This document shows positions 35,218 through 44,318 of a DNA stretch of 64,000 nucleotides, piece after piece. Positions within the stretch are counted from its first letter, which is position 1; each line of letters begins with the position of its first letter. The notes under the pieces were generated by a model, which saw only the letters and a list, made by a program, of their open reading frames with translations, had not been told where the DNA came from and did not search any database. A program made the position numbers and the translations under genes. Source of the stretch: CAVRXZ01 sp963773035 (GTDB lineage Bacteria; Acidobacteriota; Vicinamibacteria; Vicinamibacterales; CAVVIG01); NCBI GenBank assembly GCA_963773035.1, contig CAVYZX010000009.1, forward strand, positions 1 through 64,000, given 5' to 3'.

Positions 35218-36456
35218 GCGCGTTCTCATTATCTGCGGCTTCAACGGAGCTGGCCGGCCGAACTTTGCCTCATCAATCGGCACATTCGTCTGTATCTCGT
35301 TCAGCACGATTGAATCGCGTCCGTTCAGCCATGCGTACGTGATGCGAAACGGCAGCTTGATTCCGTTGACCTCGCGATAGTCGCCGAAGTCGATTTGCGT
35401 GGGAACGCGACCGATCGGCGAGCTGCCGAAACGCAACTCACGCAAAAGCAAGCCGCTCTGCCGGTCGAAGTACAACGTCACCAGAAGACCCCTTGGTCCG
35501 GTTCCCTGCACGACATCGACCACGTGAGTCTGTCCCAACGTCGTGTCCTGCTGGAGCGATGTCTGGCTGGATGGGCCGCCAAGATCGGTAATCGAGGTCG
35601 GTGGGCCCGTTTTCAGGTTCGTGAGAATCTGCTTGATCTGTGCGGGAAAAGACAACAGCGCGTCGAATCTCGCCCCATCTAGCTCGCCACCCTTGAGCTG
35701 AAACTCTCCCAGTACGTTGAGCGGCGTTCTCACCCAACCAGCACTGCCGTCGTAGGTCCTGATCTGATCTCCTCGACCTGTCTCTTCCTTGAACAAGATG
35801 ATCGTCGCGCGCTTGTCGGGCCCTTTTGCGACAATTTCGACGGCGCCACCACCTCCGAATCCTCCGAACCCTACACTGGTCCCTTTGCCGACAAAACTCG
35901 TCAGGCCGGCGAGGCGTTGGGTCCCGCCCGCCGCCTGAAGGTATCTGTCCAGGATCGACTCAGCGGAGGGTACTCCAGGCGCCTGCACGACGACGTCGTC
36001 TGGCTCGAAGGGTGGCGTGCCGTAGATCGTCTCCATGGTCGGCGTGGTGAGCGGCTTGTCGCGGTTGCGGTGGCACGTCCAGCACGTCACCAACTGGCGT
36101 CCCCCGAAGTTCGTCCGGTTGATGGTGGCAACCATCGTCACCATCGTGCGCGCTCGTCGCTTTCTTGGCGTATCGGCCGCCCAGTCGACTTTGTCCGTGC
36201 CGGCCCCTTCATGACAGTCCGAGCAATCGAACTGAAGCGCGGCCGTCATGATCCCCATCGTGCCGAGGAAGTCGTCGACCGAAATCCCCTTGAGCACCTG
36301 GACATTCTTGAAGACCTCTTCCGCAAGAAGGGGTTTTTCCTGGGGCGTCGTCTGCGCGGTCGCCAACCCGCCGCCGATCAGCCCGGCAATCCCGAGGCAG
36401 AGGGCGACCCATGCCCATCGTCCGGACCGTCGAATTCTTCGTCTGCTCCACGCCAT
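35188..36456 (-). CDS. Di-haem cytochrome c, reaction-centre-cytochrome-like family
   Basis: A 422-residue protein with an N-terminal membrane anchor or signal ('WAWVALCLGIAGLIGGGLATAQ') and two CxxCH haem sites: CSDCH (about residues 78-82) and CWTCH (125-129). The region 'NVQVLKGISVDDFLGTMGIM' matches the family named after the photosynthetic reaction-centre cytochrome subunit, which in Acidobacteriota is common in non-phototrophs. A beta-rich C-terminal domain (about 165-420) resembles the outer-membrane lipoprotein-sorting fold. It probably carries electrons in the periplasm. AGAGGG precedes the ATG at 36456. It is divergent from the NHL gene, with which it shares a 140-bp promoter region. 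Confidence 0.85.
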   Translation of the reverse strand: MAWSRRRIRRSGRWAWVALCLGIAGLIGGGLATAQTTPQEKPLLAEEVFKNVQVLKGISVDDFLGTMGIMTAALQFDCSDCHEGAGTDKVDWAADTPRKRRARTMVTMVATINRTNFGGRQLVTCWTCHRNRDKPLTTPTMETIYGTPPFEPDDVVVQAPGVPSAESILDRYLQAAGGTQRLAGLTSFVGKGTSVGFGGFGGGGAVEIVAKGPDKRATIILFKEETGRGDQIRTYDGSAGWVRTPLNVLGEFQLKGGELDGARFDALLSFPAQIKQILTNLKTGPPTSITDLGGPSSQTSLQQDTTLGQTHVVDVVQGTGPRGLLVTLYFDRQSGLLLRELRFGSSPIGRVPTQIDFGDYREVNGIKLPFRITYAWLNGRDSIVLNEIQTNVPIDEAKFGRPAPLKPQIMRTRLFVGAALRF

Positions 36457-36596
36457 ATAGTGAACCCTCTCTGTGGGCAGGTGGAACGAGGCCGCCAGTA
36501 TAGTCTCTGACTGACGATTCCGGAGAGTACTCGAGCTGTTTTGCAACATCAGTGACACGGCATGCTGGATACTGAAAACAGAGAAGGGAGCACGAG

Positions 36597-37706
36597 ATGT
36601 CACTCGCAACTTTCGATAGATCCTGGTTCATCCTGCTGATTGTCTGTGTTGCGCTGCACGGAAGCAGCGTGAAAGGACAGCAGCGGGGAGGCACTCCGCA
36701 GACGGACAAACTTCAGCCTGTCAACACCGGCTCCAATCCCTATCGCGTGATCCGGGATTGGGCCCAGCTGAACATCGAGGCAAGGCCGTGGGGCGGCTCC
36801 AACGGTGTGGCCATCGACCGCGACGGCAAGTCCGTGTGGGCGACCGACCGTTGTTCCCCGGGAACCGCTCCGGGTTGTCTCGGGACGAAGGCCAACCCCG
36901 TTCACAAGTTCGATGAGTCGGGGAAGGAGATCAGGAGTTTCGGCGGCGGGATGTTCGTGTGGCCGCACGGCATCCACGTCGACCGCGATGGAAATGTGTG
37001 GGTGGCGGACGCACGCGCGGCGGGCCCGGAGGAGCTCACCAGGTTTCCTGGCGAAGGCAACAAGGGAAGCGCGGTCGTCAAGTTCAACCCCGAAGGCAAG
37101 GTCCTCATGACCTTGGGGAAACCTGGCATCAGAGGAAATCCACCCGAAGCGTTGACCGATCCGACCGACGTCGTAACCGATGCGAGCAATGGCGACGTTT
37201 ACGTGGCGGAGAGCCACACCGATGTGGCGGCTCCAAATCTGGTTGGCCGCATCTCGGTGTTCGACAAAACGGGGAAGTTTCTCAGAACTATTGGAACGAC
37301 GGGAACCGGACCGGGCGAGTTCCGGACACCGCATGCGCTCGAGTTCGATTCCAAGGGCCGGCTGATCGTCGCCGACCGTCACAACCATCGCATTCAGATC
37401 CTGACGAAGGACGGCAAGTTTCTCGCTGAGTACGACGAGTTCGGCCGCGTCAGCGGGCTGGCCATCGACAAGGACGACACGATCTACACGGCCGATTCAG
37501 AGTCGACTGAAAGAGTTCACCCGGGCTGGCTCAGGGGGATTCGGATCGGGAGCCTCAAAGATGGCAAGGTGACGATGTTCATTCCGCCACACAAGACGGA
37601 TTCTCCCGATGGCGCCATGGGGGAAGGGATTGCCATCGACGCCGCTGGCAATCTGTTCACCGCGGAAGCAAATCTGCGGGGCGTGACGAAGTACGTCAAG
37701 AACTAA
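36597..37706 (+). CDS. Exported NHL-repeat beta-propeller protein
   Basis: A 369-residue protein with a signal peptide ('WFILLIVCVALHGSSVKGQ') and about six NHL repeats: 'GSNGVAIDRDGKSVWATDR', 'WPHGIHVDRDGNVWVADARA', 'TPHALEFDSKGRLIVADRHNHRIQ' and 'MGEGIAIDAAGNLFTAEANLRGVTKYVKN'. It resembles the propellers of peptidyl-alpha-hydroxyglycine alpha-amidating lyase, though lyase activity is not shown. The 110 bp around its 3' end recur at 53637-53746. GAGAAGGGAG precedes the ATG. Confidence 0.87.
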   Translation: MSLATFDRSWFILLIVCVALHGSSVKGQQRGGTPQTDKLQPVNTGSNPYRVIRDWAQLNIEARPWGGSNGVAIDRDGKSVWATDRCSPGTAPGCLGTKANPVHKFDESGKEIRSFGGGMFVWPHGIHVDRDGNVWVADARAAGPEELTRFPGEGNKGSAVVKFNPEGKVLMTLGKPGIRGNPPEALTDPTDVVTDASNGDVYVAESHTDVAAPNLVGRISVFDKTGKFLRTIGTTGTGPGEFRTPHALEFDSKGRLIVADRHNHRIQILTKDGKFLAEYDEFGRVSGLAIDKDDTIYTADSESTERVHPGWLRGIRIGSLKDGKVTMFIPPHKTDSPDGAMGEGIAIDAAGNLFTAEANLRGVTKYVKN

Positions 37707-37844
37707 GTTCGCTTCGTCGCGCATATCGGGCTCGCAGCTTGTTGAAGAACCCAACGGGCTCTCCGACGACGGGCCTGGCTTCGATAAACACTGGGCGACG
37801 ACACAGGAGTAAAGTGTTGGCTTGAACGAGAAGGAGATTCACGG

Positions 37845-38360
37845 ATGCTTTCCGAACTCGCCAACATCCGCGAGCACTGGACCCGCTATCGGGATGTCAC
37901 CTTGCAGCATCTCGACATGCTCGCCGAGGAACAAATGGCGTGGCGTCCTCAACCGGAGCTGTTCAGTTGTGGACAGCACTTCGTTCACATTCTCCAGACG
38001 GAGAAGCATTACGCGCGTGGCTTGTTTCATCATGATTGGGACAATGCTCGGTTGCACTTTCCGGCCAGCCTTCCTGTGATCAGCCAGTTGCGTAGCGACT
38101 TCACAACGACTCGTGCCGAGACACTGGCCGACTTCGACATGCTGACCGATGCAAATTTGGACGAAGTCAAGCAGGTACCAAACATCCCTCTGGAATTGCC
38201 GCTTCGATGGTGGCTCTGGTTCGTGCTGGAGCATGAGATCCATCACAAGGCGCAGCTTGCCTTGTATCTGCGACAACTCGGAAAGGTGCCGCCGTTTTTC
38301 GCGATGGTCTTAACGGATCGCCCGGATATTCGGATTCGTTCGGAGATGGGCGGAGTCTAG
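37845..38360 (+). CDS. DinB-family protein
   Basis: A 171-residue helical-bundle protein with DinB-type His positions in 'CGQHFVHILQTEKHYARG' and 'WLWFVLEHEIHHKAQLALYLRQLGK'. The 'HEIHHKAQL' motif is the usual third helix with metal ligands. It is probably a metal-dependent transferase of unknown substrate. GAGAAGGAGA precedes the ATG by a normal distance. It is not close to the DinB protein at 20374 in sequence. Confidence 0.9.
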   Translation: MLSELANIREHWTRYRDVTLQHLDMLAEEQMAWRPQPELFSCGQHFVHILQTEKHYARGLFHHDWDNARLHFPASLPVISQLRSDFTTTRAETLADFDMLTDANLDEVKQVPNIPLELPLRWWLWFVLEHEIHHKAQLALYLRQLGKVPPFFAMVLTDRPDIRIRSEMGGV

Positions 38361-38417
38361 ATCGTGGCGGTGAGCGCGCGAACGATCGACGTCCGCGGCC
38401 GACCACAAGGTTAGTAA

Positions 38418-38486
38418 TGAGTAACGCCATAGTGTCTACGAATCCGAACAGAACTGCTGGCAGGTCGCCCGCTCAGCGGGCGACCG
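38418..38486. repeat. Dispersed repeat followed by a perfect hairpin
   Basis: 38418-38459 matches 53537-53578 at 34 of 42 positions. Directly after it, GGTCGCCCGCT and its complement (38464-38486) make a perfect 10-11-bp stem with a two-base loop, a near-copy of which is at 47014-47035. The rest of the 38361-38601 gap holds no gene. Confidence 0.7.
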
Positions 38487-38601
38487 GAACATCTCTGCAA
38501 CCTCGGCACGTCGGCGTACAACGGAGAGTAGCTGAGGCGTTCCAAGCAGCGCGACCGAGCCGGCTTGTGGGACCAGGGATAGCCAGACGAGAATTGGTGC
38601 A

Positions 38602-39048
38602 ATGACGGAAACGATTTACGAAGCGGTGGGCGGGCGACAAGCCTTCTTGAACCTGGCCCGAGCGTGGCACGCGCGATGTCTCGCTGATCCAGTGGTGAGC
38701 CACGCGTTCTCACACGGCTACCATCCGCAGCACACAGAGCGCCTGGCGGCCTATTGGGCTGAGGCGCTCGGCGGACCTACGGACTACACCGAATCCATGG
38801 GAGATGAATCCCGCGTCGTTCGAATGCACTCAGGAAACGGCGAGCACGTGGAGATGGACGAGCGAGCACAAACCTGCTTCGCCCAGGCCCTCGACGATGC
38901 CGGAATTCCTGACGACCCTCGTTTACGATCCACGCTGAAGGCATACTTCCGCTGGGCGACCGAGACGATGGCTGCACACCCGCGGTCGGCAGAGGACGTC
39001 CCGGCTGGACTGCGTTTGGCGCGGTGGTCGTGGGACGGGCCGGGATGA
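38602..39048 (+). CDS. Truncated haemoglobin, group II-like
   Basis: A 148-residue 2/2 globin. Visible features are 'YEAVGGRQAFLNLARAWHARCL' (helices A-B), 'FSHGYHPQHTERLAAYWAEALGGPTDY' (E helix region), 'VVRMHSGNGEHVEMDERAQTCFAQAL' with the proximal His in 'RMH', and 'DDPRLRSTLKAYFRWATETM' (G-H helices). It probably binds O2 or NO in the cytosol for detoxification or redox chemistry. It lies alone between a repeat and the REC-MEDS regulator. Confidence 0.88.
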   Translation: MTETIYEAVGGRQAFLNLARAWHARCLADPVVSHAFSHGYHPQHTERLAAYWAEALGGPTDYTESMGDESRVVRMHSGNGEHVEMDERAQTCFAQALDDAGIPDDPRLRSTLKAYFRWATETMAAHPRSAEDVPAGLRLARWSWDGPG

Positions 39049-39320
39049 GCGGGTCGCTCCGTAGGTAGCGTCAGAGAGTGACCGCGCAGCCCCGCGACAG
39101 CGGATCGGTTTGGCTGACTCCTGATCTCAACGCCGCAGGGACTTCCGATTCTCGGCCAAGTTCGCATTGAGCATTTCGTGTCGACTGTTTTCATAAGATT
39201 CGTCAGAGTAGGTTCGGGTATAGGATCCTGACGGCGTGTGCCAGTTCGAAGGTGCCCGACCGGCTTACGGGAGTGTTTGGCGGAGTCACCATTTTCGCAG
39301 GGCAAAGGGTATTGCTCCAG

Positions 39321-40232
39321 ATGCCGTTGCTGAGGATTCTCGTCGTCGAGGACCATGCGCCGTTCCGCCATCTCATTTGTACGGCGCTTCAACGACGCGC
39401 GGATTTCCACACCATCGAGGCGACGGATGGGTTGGAGGCCGTTCAGAAGGCCGAAGAGCTGCAGCCGGATTTGATTCTGCTCGATATCAACTTGCCGAAG
39501 ATGCATGGACTCGAGGTCGCGAAACAGATCCGCAAGCTCGTCCCCCACGCAGGACTTCTCTTCATAAGCCAGGAGTCCTCGTCGGATATCGTACGAGAGG
39601 CGCTCAGTTTGGGCGCCCATGGTTACATTCACAAGGTATCTGCCGCGACTGACCTGCTGTCCGCGATCGACGCCGTACGCGCGGGCCAACGATTCGTGAG
39701 TCGCAGTGTCGCGTTTACCGAACCGACTAATGCTCCCGCTCCACGTCGTCACGAGATTCTCTTCTGTTCGGATGACGCAGCCATTGTCGATGGCTTTACT
39801 CGCTATATTGCTGCCGCCCTGAACGCCGCCGATGCAGCCATTCTCTTGGTGACGGAGTCTCACCGGAAACGTCTTCTGCAGGAGTTGCGCACACAGGGTG
39901 TGGACATTGATGGCGCCATCGAGCGCGGCACCTGCCTTTCATTTGATGCAGACGTCGCACCTGACCCCGTCCGATTTCTTGAGGCGATCAACGGTGTGCG
40001 TGCGGCCGCTGCCAGAGCCGGGAAAGCACATCCCCGCGTCGCTTTTTGCGGGGAACGGGCGGGACGCTTGTGGGCCGCAGGCAGAACGGCGGAGGCGGTT
40101 CAGCTCGAACAACTCTGTGGCGAACTGGCGCAAGACGTCGACATTCTGTGCGCGTATCCGGTGCCGTACACGAACGACGATCAGGCGCTCACGCGCATCT
40201 GCGCGGAGCACACCGCTGTTTCTGCCAGCTAG
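39321..40232 (+). CDS. Response regulator with REC and MEDS domains
   Basis: A 303-residue protein. The REC domain (about 1-125) has 'ILVVEDHAPF', the acceptor Asp in 'DLILLDINLPKMHG' and Lys in 'GYIHKVS'. The C-terminal part (about 145-300) is a MEDS domain ('HEILFCSDDAAIVDGFTRYIAAALNAADAAILLVTE', 'RVAFCGERAGRLWAAGRTAEAVQLEQLCGEL'), a sensory module first seen in DcmR-type regulators. No DNA-binding domain is present. ATG at 39321 ('MPLLRILVVEDH') is the natural start. It ends 15 bp before the PAS kinase and is surely its partner. Confidence 0.85.
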   Translation: MPLLRILVVEDHAPFRHLICTALQRRADFHTIEATDGLEAVQKAEELQPDLILLDINLPKMHGLEVAKQIRKLVPHAGLLFISQESSSDIVREALSLGAHGYIHKVSAATDLLSAIDAVRAGQRFVSRSVAFTEPTNAPAPRRHEILFCSDDAAIVDGFTRYIAAALNAADAAILLVTESHRKRLLQELRTQGVDIDGAIERGTCLSFDADVAPDPVRFLEAINGVRAAAARAGKAHPRVAFCGERAGRLWAAGRTAEAVQLEQLCGELAQDVDILCAYPVPYTNDDQALTRICAEHTAVSAS

Positions 40233-40247
40233 CCGCTGGGGCGTGAG

Positions 40248-42110
40248 GTGCGTGTGACAGAGGATGAACCAGCCGTGCTCGCCGGCGCCGCGGATGCCAC
40301 CGACCTCACGCGAGCGGAGGAGATCCGATTGCGCTATGCGGTCAGCGTGGAGTCCTCAGATGACGCGATCATCGCCAAGACTCTCGACGGTGTGATTTCA
40401 ACGTGGAACGCAGCTGCCGAGCGGCTGTTTGGATATACGGAAAAAGAGGCGATCGGACAGCCGATCATCATGATCATCCCGCCGGAGTTGCACGATCAGG
40501 AGCGCGACGTTCTGAGACGGCTGCGAGCGGGTGAGCGACTTGAACACTATGAAACGGTTCGGATCACCAAGGCAGGCAAGCGTATCGATGTCTCGCTGAC
40601 CATCTCGCCGTTGCGAGACCTCGCGGGCAGGATTGTGGGATGCTCCAAGATTGCGCGCGACATCACGGAGCCCAAGAAGGCAGAGGCGGCTCTGCGCGAG
40701 AGCGAGGAACGCTTCCGCGGGGCCATGAACAACATCGCCTCGGGCGTATACACGCTCGATCTGAATGGATTGGTCACGTACCTGAATCCGGCTGCAGAGA
40801 ACATGCTCGGGTGGACGAACGCTGAATTGCTCGGCAGGAACATGCACGACATGGCGCACTACAAGCATCCCGACGGCAGTCCCTTCCCTGCCAGCCACTG
40901 CCCGGGCTTGCAAGTTCTGCAAAAGGGCGTTGAACTTCGCGAGCAGGTGGACATGTTCATTCGGAAGGATGGCAGCTTCCTTCCTGTGGTGTACAGCGCG
41001 TCTCCGTTGACAGCGGAAGGCAGGACGATCGGCATCGTCGTCGGATTTCGCGATGACACGCCACGCCGTGAAGCAGAACGCGCCCTGCGCGAGAGCGAAG
41101 CGCGGTTTCGCCTCGTGGCCAATACCGCTCCGGTGCTGCTCTGGATGACCGGCGCCGACAAGCTGTGCACTTTTGTCAACGACGGATGGCTGGAATTCAC
41201 AGGGCGGTCTCTCGAGGAGGAGCTGGGAAGCGGCTGGTCACAGGGCGTCCACCCTGACGATGTGGAGATCTGCTTGGAGACCTATGCGACGGCATTTGAT
41301 CGGCGCGAGCCGTTCCAGATGGAATATCGGGTTCGGCGGCGCGACGGCGAATATCGCTGGGTGCTCGATCAGGGAGTACCGAGATTCAATGCGGACACGT
41401 CATTTGCGGGTTACATCGGCTCATGCGTTGATGTCACCGAGCGCAAGCTGACCGAAGAGGCTCTTTCCACGGTGAATCAGAAATTGATCGGAGCGCACGA
41501 GGAAGAAAGCGCTCGAATCGCCAGAGAGCTTCACGACGACATCAACCAACGGCTGGCGTTGGTGAGCGTGCGTCTCGACTCCTTGACCCACAGTCCTCCG
41601 GCTTCAGCGGGTGAAATCACGCAGGAGATCGGGGCGGTAAACCAACAGATTGCGGATCTTGCATTCGATATTCAGGCGCTGTCGCACCGTCTTCACCCCT
41701 CGAAAGTGGAACTCCTGGGGCTCGAAGCGGGGGCGGCCGGGTTGTGCGATGAGTTGTCACATCGGCATGATGTAGAGATTGACGTCCACTTCGAGAACGT
41801 CCCGACAGCACTACCATCGGACATCTCGCTGTGTCTTTACCGCGTGTTGCAGGAAGCCCTGCAGAATGCGGTCAAGCACAGTGGATCACCACGCGCTCAT
41901 GTCTCGATTACCGGTGGAGTCAACAACATCAACCTGACGGTCGAGGACTCGGGCGTAGGCTTTGACCCTCACGACGCGATGAGAGGCAACGGGCTCGGCT
42001 TGACCAGCATGAAGGAGCGCTTAAAACTTGTTGGCGGGCAGCTGTCCATTCACTCGAAGCGGGGTCGCGGCACGATGATTCAGGCTCTCGTGCCTCTCCG
42101 TCTCCCATGA
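40248..42110 (+). CDS. Triple-PAS sensor histidine kinase (NarL type)
   Basis: A 620-residue soluble kinase. Three PAS/PAC units lie at about 27-145, 153-275 and 283-400 ('ISTWNAAAERLFGYTEKEAIGQ', 'LVTYLNPAAENMLGWTNAELLGR', 'WLEFTGRSLEEELGSGWSQGVHPDD'). The dimerisation domain is of HisKA_3 type with the acceptor His at about 429 in 'ARELHDDINQRLALV'. HATPase_c (about 525-618) has 'ALQNAVKHS', 'VEDSGVGFD' and 'GLGLTSMKERLKLVGG'. NarL-type kinases normally pair with a LuxR-type regulator, but the adjacent regulator is REC-MEDS. Start is GTG at 40248 or 40254. Confidence 0.92.
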   Translation: MRVTEDEPAVLAGAADATDLTRAEEIRLRYAVSVESSDDAIIAKTLDGVISTWNAAAERLFGYTEKEAIGQPIIMIIPPELHDQERDVLRRLRAGERLEHYETVRITKAGKRIDVSLTISPLRDLAGRIVGCSKIARDITEPKKAEAALRESEERFRGAMNNIASGVYTLDLNGLVTYLNPAAENMLGWTNAELLGRNMHDMAHYKHPDGSPFPASHCPGLQVLQKGVELREQVDMFIRKDGSFLPVVYSASPLTAEGRTIGIVVGFRDDTPRREAERALRESEARFRLVANTAPVLLWMTGADKLCTFVNDGWLEFTGRSLEEELGSGWSQGVHPDDVEICLETYATAFDRREPFQMEYRVRRRDGEYRWVLDQGVPRFNADTSFAGYIGSCVDVTERKLTEEALSTVNQKLIGAHEEESARIARELHDDINQRLALVSVRLDSLTHSPPASAGEITQEIGAVNQQIADLAFDIQALSHRLHPSKVELLGLEAGAAGLCDELSHRHDVEIDVHFENVPTALPSDISLCLYRVLQEALQNAVKHSGSPRAHVSITGGVNNINLTVEDSGVGFDPHDAMRGNGLGLTSMKERLKLVGGQLSIHSKRGRGTMIQALVPLRLP

Positions 42111-42126
42111 AGTTTGCAATCAATGT

Positions 42127-43972
42127 TCAAGCGCTTATAGGGAACCTTGCCGGTGCGCTCTCGGTGGCGGGCAATGACGCGAGCGGCCGCACCAACTCCA
42201 CCATCGTCGAGTTGAACTTTTCGGGTTCGTCGACGAATGCTTCGTGCCCGGAGTGTTCAAACCACACCAGTCTCTTCGACGGCGCGGCAAGCGCATCGAA
42301 GTACGCCACGCTCGTTTCGGGCGGCACCCAGTGATCACGGCGTCCGACGAAGATGACCACAGGCATCTTCAATGCCGGCACAAGTTTCAGAAGATTCAGC
42401 TTCGAGACTTCCGCCCACATGGCGCTCGAGCGTAAACCCGAAGCCCCGCACGAGGTTTGGCAGATCGAAGATCGACGATTCCGGCCGGCCGAACAGCGCT
42501 CGTCCCGCTTTCCAGAGAATTCTCAGGCGCATCTGCCCATCCATCCGATTGACGGCCGTGCGCTCGACGAACACGCTCTTAGCCGCCGGATATGGGGGCG
42601 GACCGATCGCGCGCAGCTTCTTCAACGCCTTTTCGTCGTGCCGGCGCTCCGCTTCAGCGAGTCCGAAGGAGTACGACAACGACTCGCCGGCCGCCGAGTC
42701 GCCAATCTGTGCGGCGCCGACGTAGACCGAGACTTTCTCGGGAAATCGAGCCGCGTAGATCGCGCCGAGTGCCGAGCCCCAGGAGTGGCCCAGGATCGCG
42801 ACCTTTTCCTTCCCGAAGCGTCGCCGCACGATGTCCACGAGCTCGTCGAGATCGGCGACGAACTGATCAAGCGTCATGGAGGATCTCGGAATGTTGCGGT
42901 CGAACGACTTGCCAGTGCCGCGCTGATCCCAATGGACGACGGTGAAGTGTCGCTCGAGCGGCGCGTTGAAGTGGCGGAAGAAGCCCATCTCACTCATGCC
43001 CGGACCGCCGTGCAGAACGATCAACGGCGGGTTGGCGACGTTCTCTCCGCGGATCATCACCCACTGATCGACCCCGCCGAGACGTACGTACTTGACCTCC
43101 GCAACGCTGTTCAGGAGAACATTGCCATCTGGCCCGCGGAAGGGTTTGGTGTGGCCAAGCCTCAGCCAGCCGTCGACGACGGCCACCGCGCCGACGAGGA
43201 GCCACATCACGGCCGCCACCAGCCACACGTTCGCCAGGAACAGAGCGCCGGTGGCGATGGGCGTGAACCAGAAGATCGAGCTCGCCGTCAGCATTCCATG
43301 CATCAGCGTCGTCACCAGCAGGCTGCCGGTACGGTCGTACACCCAGACCATCAGAACACGGTACGCCGTCAGGTTCGCGACAGCGGCGAAGACGGAGAGC
43401 ATCAAGAACGCAAGCAGCGGAATTCCGCCGGCATAGGTGCCGCTGATGAAGACCTGCTGCAGGAAGTGCCACAGTCCCCACAGCACGCCGACGATGAGGC
43501 CGGTCATCGGAACGCCGTGACGACGCCTCAGTCTGGGCACCACGAATCCCGTCCAGCCAATCTCCTCAAGGATGGTCGTCACGGCTGCCCCGAGACCGCC
43601 GAGCACGACGGCCGCCTTGTTGTCGGCGGTGAGGAGCGGGGACGTCATCGACAGCGTGAACAAGATGCCCGCTGAGACGATCGGCGCGGGTAGGATTGCG
43701 AGGGCATACCAGCGAATGCCCACGCGCCATTTACAGAGTCGAAAGAACAGGTCGCGATACCCCGCGCGTCCATCGACAAGACCGGTCAGCAGCAAGCCCG
43801 CGATGCTCGGGCCCGAGAGCATGACCATAACCGCGGACAGGAATTTCCCCTCGGCCTGCCAGTTGGTGTTGACAAGCGAGCTCGGCCCGACCACCAGCAC
43901 GAACCCACCCCACGAGAGCGCGAACGTCAGGACGTAGTACGCGAGTAGCGGATGCCTTCTGATCAGAGTCGC
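42127..43972 (-). CDS. CPBP intramembrane protease fused to alpha/beta hydrolase, one frameshift
   Basis: The N-terminal half (about 1-260) is a CPBP/CAAX-type membrane protease: about eight transmembrane segments, 'TILEEIGWTGFVVPRLRRRHG' with the paired Glu, 'LWGLWHFLQQ' and 'TTLMHGMLTA' with the His ligands. The second half is a proline-iminopeptidase-like alpha/beta hydrolase: 'PPLIVLHGGPGMSEMGFF', 'VVHWDQRGTGKS', nucleophile elbow 'AILGHSWGSALG' and, after a shift near 42418, 'MWAEVSKLNLLKLVP', 'FVGRRDHWVPPETS' and 'WFEHSGHEAFVDEP' with catalytic Asp and His. GTG at 43972 ('VATLIRRHPLLAYYV') is the likely start; ATG at 44053 is possible. It converges with the PAS kinase. Confidence 0.82.
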
Positions 43973-44318
43973 CACGGGAGCCTCGCTCCTGAGTGAGTTG
44001 GCAAATGCCGTGCCTCGTTCCAGCGTTGGTGACGACGGTCGAGGGCGGCTCAAACGACCGAGGGCAAGGTTGCGCGGCTTGGGGAGTGCAGATCGGGTGT
44101 CGAAAATCCCTCACCCCAGCGGGATTATTTCGCAGCAGCCACGAAATGTCGCAGGTCTGAGCGTCTGACGGCCGCAGAGGGGCGCGATCAGACTGGGGCA
44201 TTCCGAAGGGACAGACCTCGCCCGCGGTTGTAGTCACGGCTTACCGACCAGATCCGGCAAAATGGCAGTGCCCGCGGGCGCGGCTCACTCGCAACGTTCG
44301 GCGCGAAAGGGCTACGTG

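Noticed and set aside
35188..36456. Evidence for photosynthesis from the reaction-centre-cytochrome-like gene
   Set aside because: The protein has two haem sites rather than four, no reaction-centre or pigment genes are nearby, and this family name is common in non-phototrophic Acidobacteriota.
39049..39320. Possible tRNA or small RNA gene in the gap before the REC-MEDS gene
   Set aside because: No cloverleaf with a T-arm and acceptor stem could be drawn, and no promoter or terminator is visible.
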